64,000 nucleotides of DNA from Lycocorax pyrrhopterus obiensis (lineage: Eukaryota > Chordata > Aves > Passeriformes > Paradisaeidae): positions 36,938,318 through 37,002,317 of the forward strand of contig JACSVZ010000001.1 in assembly GCA_014706295.1 (NCBI GenBank), written 5' to 3'. The notes under the pieces were generated by a model, which worked only from the letters and a program-made list of their open reading frames with translations, made no database searches and was not told where the DNA came from. The position numbers were made by a program, and so were the translations under genes. Every line of letters starts with the position of its first letter. Position 1 is the stretch's first letter. Below, in pieces: positions 61,331-64,000 of the stretch.

Positions 61331-64000
61331 TTTTGTGCAATAGCTGAAAACTGGGCCAGGGTTACTAATCAAGTCTCCTTTTTATATGGAAATATAGGAA
61401 TGTGGCACCTGAAGTAGAGTAAAAGGTGGCTCCTCAATATTTCTGAGCTTGCATATTCAGTCAAAAGTTCCAGTTACATTTTTTTTCAGATTTGCTATGG
61501 AGTATGACATGGAGTTTTTAGTTAAACTGAATTTTATTCTTGAATAAGGAATTCTGTATGGCTATGCAGATTGGAGTCTTTTGTTACATCTATATTCATA
61601 ATTAAAAGGGTTAAAGTCTCATTCTCTTGCCTTGATTGCTATTGATGCAGCACATCTCTCCATTTGTTTAAACTGACTCCTTAACACAAGCAAAATGGTC
61701 ACCATAAATCTACCCAAGAACAGATTTCAGAATTTTCATGGGATTTCAATCCATGGATTAATAAATTATGAGTGCCCATTAAATGAGTATATATATATTT
61801 GAATGGAAGATAGGGAAGAATAAAGAACTGGACAGGGATTTCTGTTTATAATATCAGAAACTTCCATAATAGAATATTATCTGTGAGGTTACGTTCTCAG
61901 AAACCGAGATTGTTAATACAAAAGTTCTCCTAACTGGGTATATAAATTGTACCGTGATTAGATTTCTGAAAATATCTGATTCATACAAAATAGCCCAAAA
62001 AGTTATAAAATCCCTAAACATATTTTTAAAACAAGATATTTTATAATTGAAGTAATACTGTTGTCTCGCTACACACAGTATGTAATACTCATCAAGCTGT
62101 ATGGATGCATTCCATTGACTGCATCATGGTAGAAATGCAAATATTTTTATATGTGTTAGTTCTTGTTTCCATGACAGTTGAAATACTGTAGAAAATAATA
62201 ATAAAAGAGTATATCAGGTAGCATTCCAGAGACTGGAGAGAGTGTATCATCTAGTGATTAGAAAGATCCTGTCTAATCTTGATGACTAGGGAAGAAGTAG
62301 GAGGATTGGGAATTCAATGAGGTATGTCAAATCTTATTAGTCTACATAATTTCCCCTTGCTGAATTCTGACAAGGCAGCACTGTTATTGAAACTGAGCAA
62401 ATATTCATAGTAAATAATAATTCATTTAAAATTTTAAAACTATGTCAGCAAATAATTATTTTATTTCAAATTCTTTTTTCTTACAAATATGTAGCTTATT
62501 ACTCAATATTTAAGTGTTGTTGCATAGCAATTATTTAAAAGACAGTGTGTCAGTCTTGTTACATCATTGGGTAAGGATAATTCAAGTTTATGACAATAAT
62601 AGTAAATAAAACAAATATCTCATTTAGTTTTCTGTTGACTTTCCTCAAATAATATGGCAATGAATCATAACACCTAGAGGGAGTATAAACATAGTTTTAT
62701 TTAAATAATTAAAATTATATCACAAAAATCCATATCTTATTATAATTAATTTTCTTCTTTATTTAAACCTGATCATTTCAGGTTTTTTTGTGTTCCCTAT
62801 GATACGAAAAAAGTAATTCAATAAATTCTGTCCTCTTTTCAAAGCATTTCTCTAGTTTATTTCACTTCGCATGTATTTGCTTTGAAAGCAGAAGGGACTT
62901 TCCTACCATTTCAACTTAGAGACAGATTAGACTTAAAATTCTATTTCTTGCTTATGCTATATTCCTGCTGCAATCAGATATGCTGCAGTGGTACATTCTA
63001 TTCGACACCTCTTTCTCTCAGCTGAAATTTGTCTCTTGAAATTTAAAAACTCTGTCATTTGACCCCACAGTGATCTGTTATTCATCTATTAACTGACAGT
63101 GTGTGAATAAACATTATCTGTTCTTAAATCATCTCTCAAGAGGTGGGCGGATTGACATTATGTTTTTGTTACCTGCTGAAGTTTTGTTTCATTTAAGTTT
63201 GAGAGTTTCTTCCCTTCACTGGGTACTGAAAGATGTTTGCCAGTGAGAGCATGTAAGAGATCAAGAGCCCAGATGACTGATCCCAAATGAAGCAGAAACA
63301 AATTGATATCAGCAAGCAGCAGAGATAGTAACTAGCTGCAAAACAAGAGGTCATGATCTGAGGTTAAAGGGGGTAGTAGCTGAGAGGCAACTCAAACAGC
63401 CTGTCTTTATACGAGGAAAAATTCAAATACAGAGCAAAGCAGCGAGAAACTGTAAAATACACAACTGGAGCCATGAATTGGGGAGAAGAAAAAATATTTC
63501 ATAAATGAAATCATGATTAGAAGAAAGTCTGTGAATTTTTGTTCAGATCAGAATTAAGGCTCAAAATCGTAAGAGGGATTAGAAACAAAATTAACTATCA
63601 AAAATTTATTCTGTCTCCCTGATTAAATTGTAATCTAGGTAACTCCTGCTTTACTTTTATTCTTAATACTTTGTGTGGTTTGATTTTTAAGAGAACAATT
63701 TCTCCTAGTCAGTTTAAATTAATTTTTAGACTACCCTGTATTTCAGACTGAATTTAAACTTCTCCCTGTTTATATGTGCTATAATTTTGATTGTAGGAAC
63801 AGTCTTCCATCTGCATAATCTGTTTTGACAAGAGTTTTTCAGTTTTATTGTAAGGTTCCATGCTCTAGCTGGAAATCTCAAGTATCTTCAAATAGTCTAT
63901 GGACAGATAGTGATGGTCAGAAAAAAGAAACATAGAAACACATGAAAATGTTACATGTAGTAGGTGGAATATTAGCTTTTTGCATTTTCTGTTGATTTTA
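61331..64000. other. AT-rich stretch without confidently recognised genes
   Basis: No exon or RNA gene seen. A weak LINE-like segment near 63340-63480 is listed separately. Confidence 0.5.
63340..63480 (+). mobile_element. Possible old CR1-type C-terminal remnant
   Basis: One plus-strand frame reads RGHDLRLKGVVAERQLKQ near 63348-63400. This resembles the RG..LRLK......R blocks near the C-terminus of CR1-like proteins. The expected FF and WN.LP motifs afterwards are not clear, so this is only a weak call. Confidence 0.3.

Noticed and set aside
1..64000. CRISPR array, prophage, operon or other undescribed multi-gene system
   Set aside because: No regularly spaced repeats, no compact gene arrays and no ribosome binding sites; all coding-like sequence is eukaryotic retrotransposon debris.

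Overview
The window looks like nuclear DNA from a bird, most likely a neoavian or songbird species. It is AT-rich and has no recognisable host exon. It contains many fragments of CR1 LINEs, the dominant avian retrotransposon, recognised by their FADD-type reverse transcriptase and by 3' tails of the ATTCTATGATTCT type. It also contains several solo LTRs that begin TG and end CA, one family beginning close to TGTCCTGG. I found no bacterial or viral gene set, no CRISPR array, no rRNA and no convincing tRNA. The best reading is intergenic DNA or the inside of a very large intron.

Layout. 1-1578: a CR1 reverse transcriptase and tail, split by a roughly 519-bp LTR-like insertion. 4985-5772 and 6083-6345: two CR1 copies in opposite orientations. 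6346-20425: a long stretch without genes, with microsatellites and a slightly GC-richer, unidentified block at 14976-18360. 21845-24110: the longest CR1 in the window, covering the end of the endonuclease, the RT domain and the tail. 25680-26264: a solo LTR (called family A here) with flanking direct repeats. 30345-32238: three LTRs of different kinds lying close together. 36250-38445: a mosaic of CR1, an LTR-A fragment, a CR1 tail, an L2-like RT fragment with an intact YADD motif, and an antisense CR1 fragment. 42860-43375: a minus-strand LTR with a TATA box. 46385-47450: a very old antisense CR1 interrupted by a short young CR1 tail. 49300-52990: three CR1 fragments and a possible LTR. 52991-64000: mostly unannotated AT-rich sequence, with one decayed CR1 near 60875 and perhaps another near 63340.

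No genes here work together. All coding-like sequence belongs to broken retrotransposons with frameshifts and stops, so nothing appears able to make a functional protein. The value of the window is the insertion history: nested elements, target-site duplications and relative ages. Element calls were made by eye from motifs and remembered family features, without a database search. Boundaries are good to a few bases where a TSD or tail is cited and otherwise to roughly 10-50 bases. I do not claim an undescribed biological system here.
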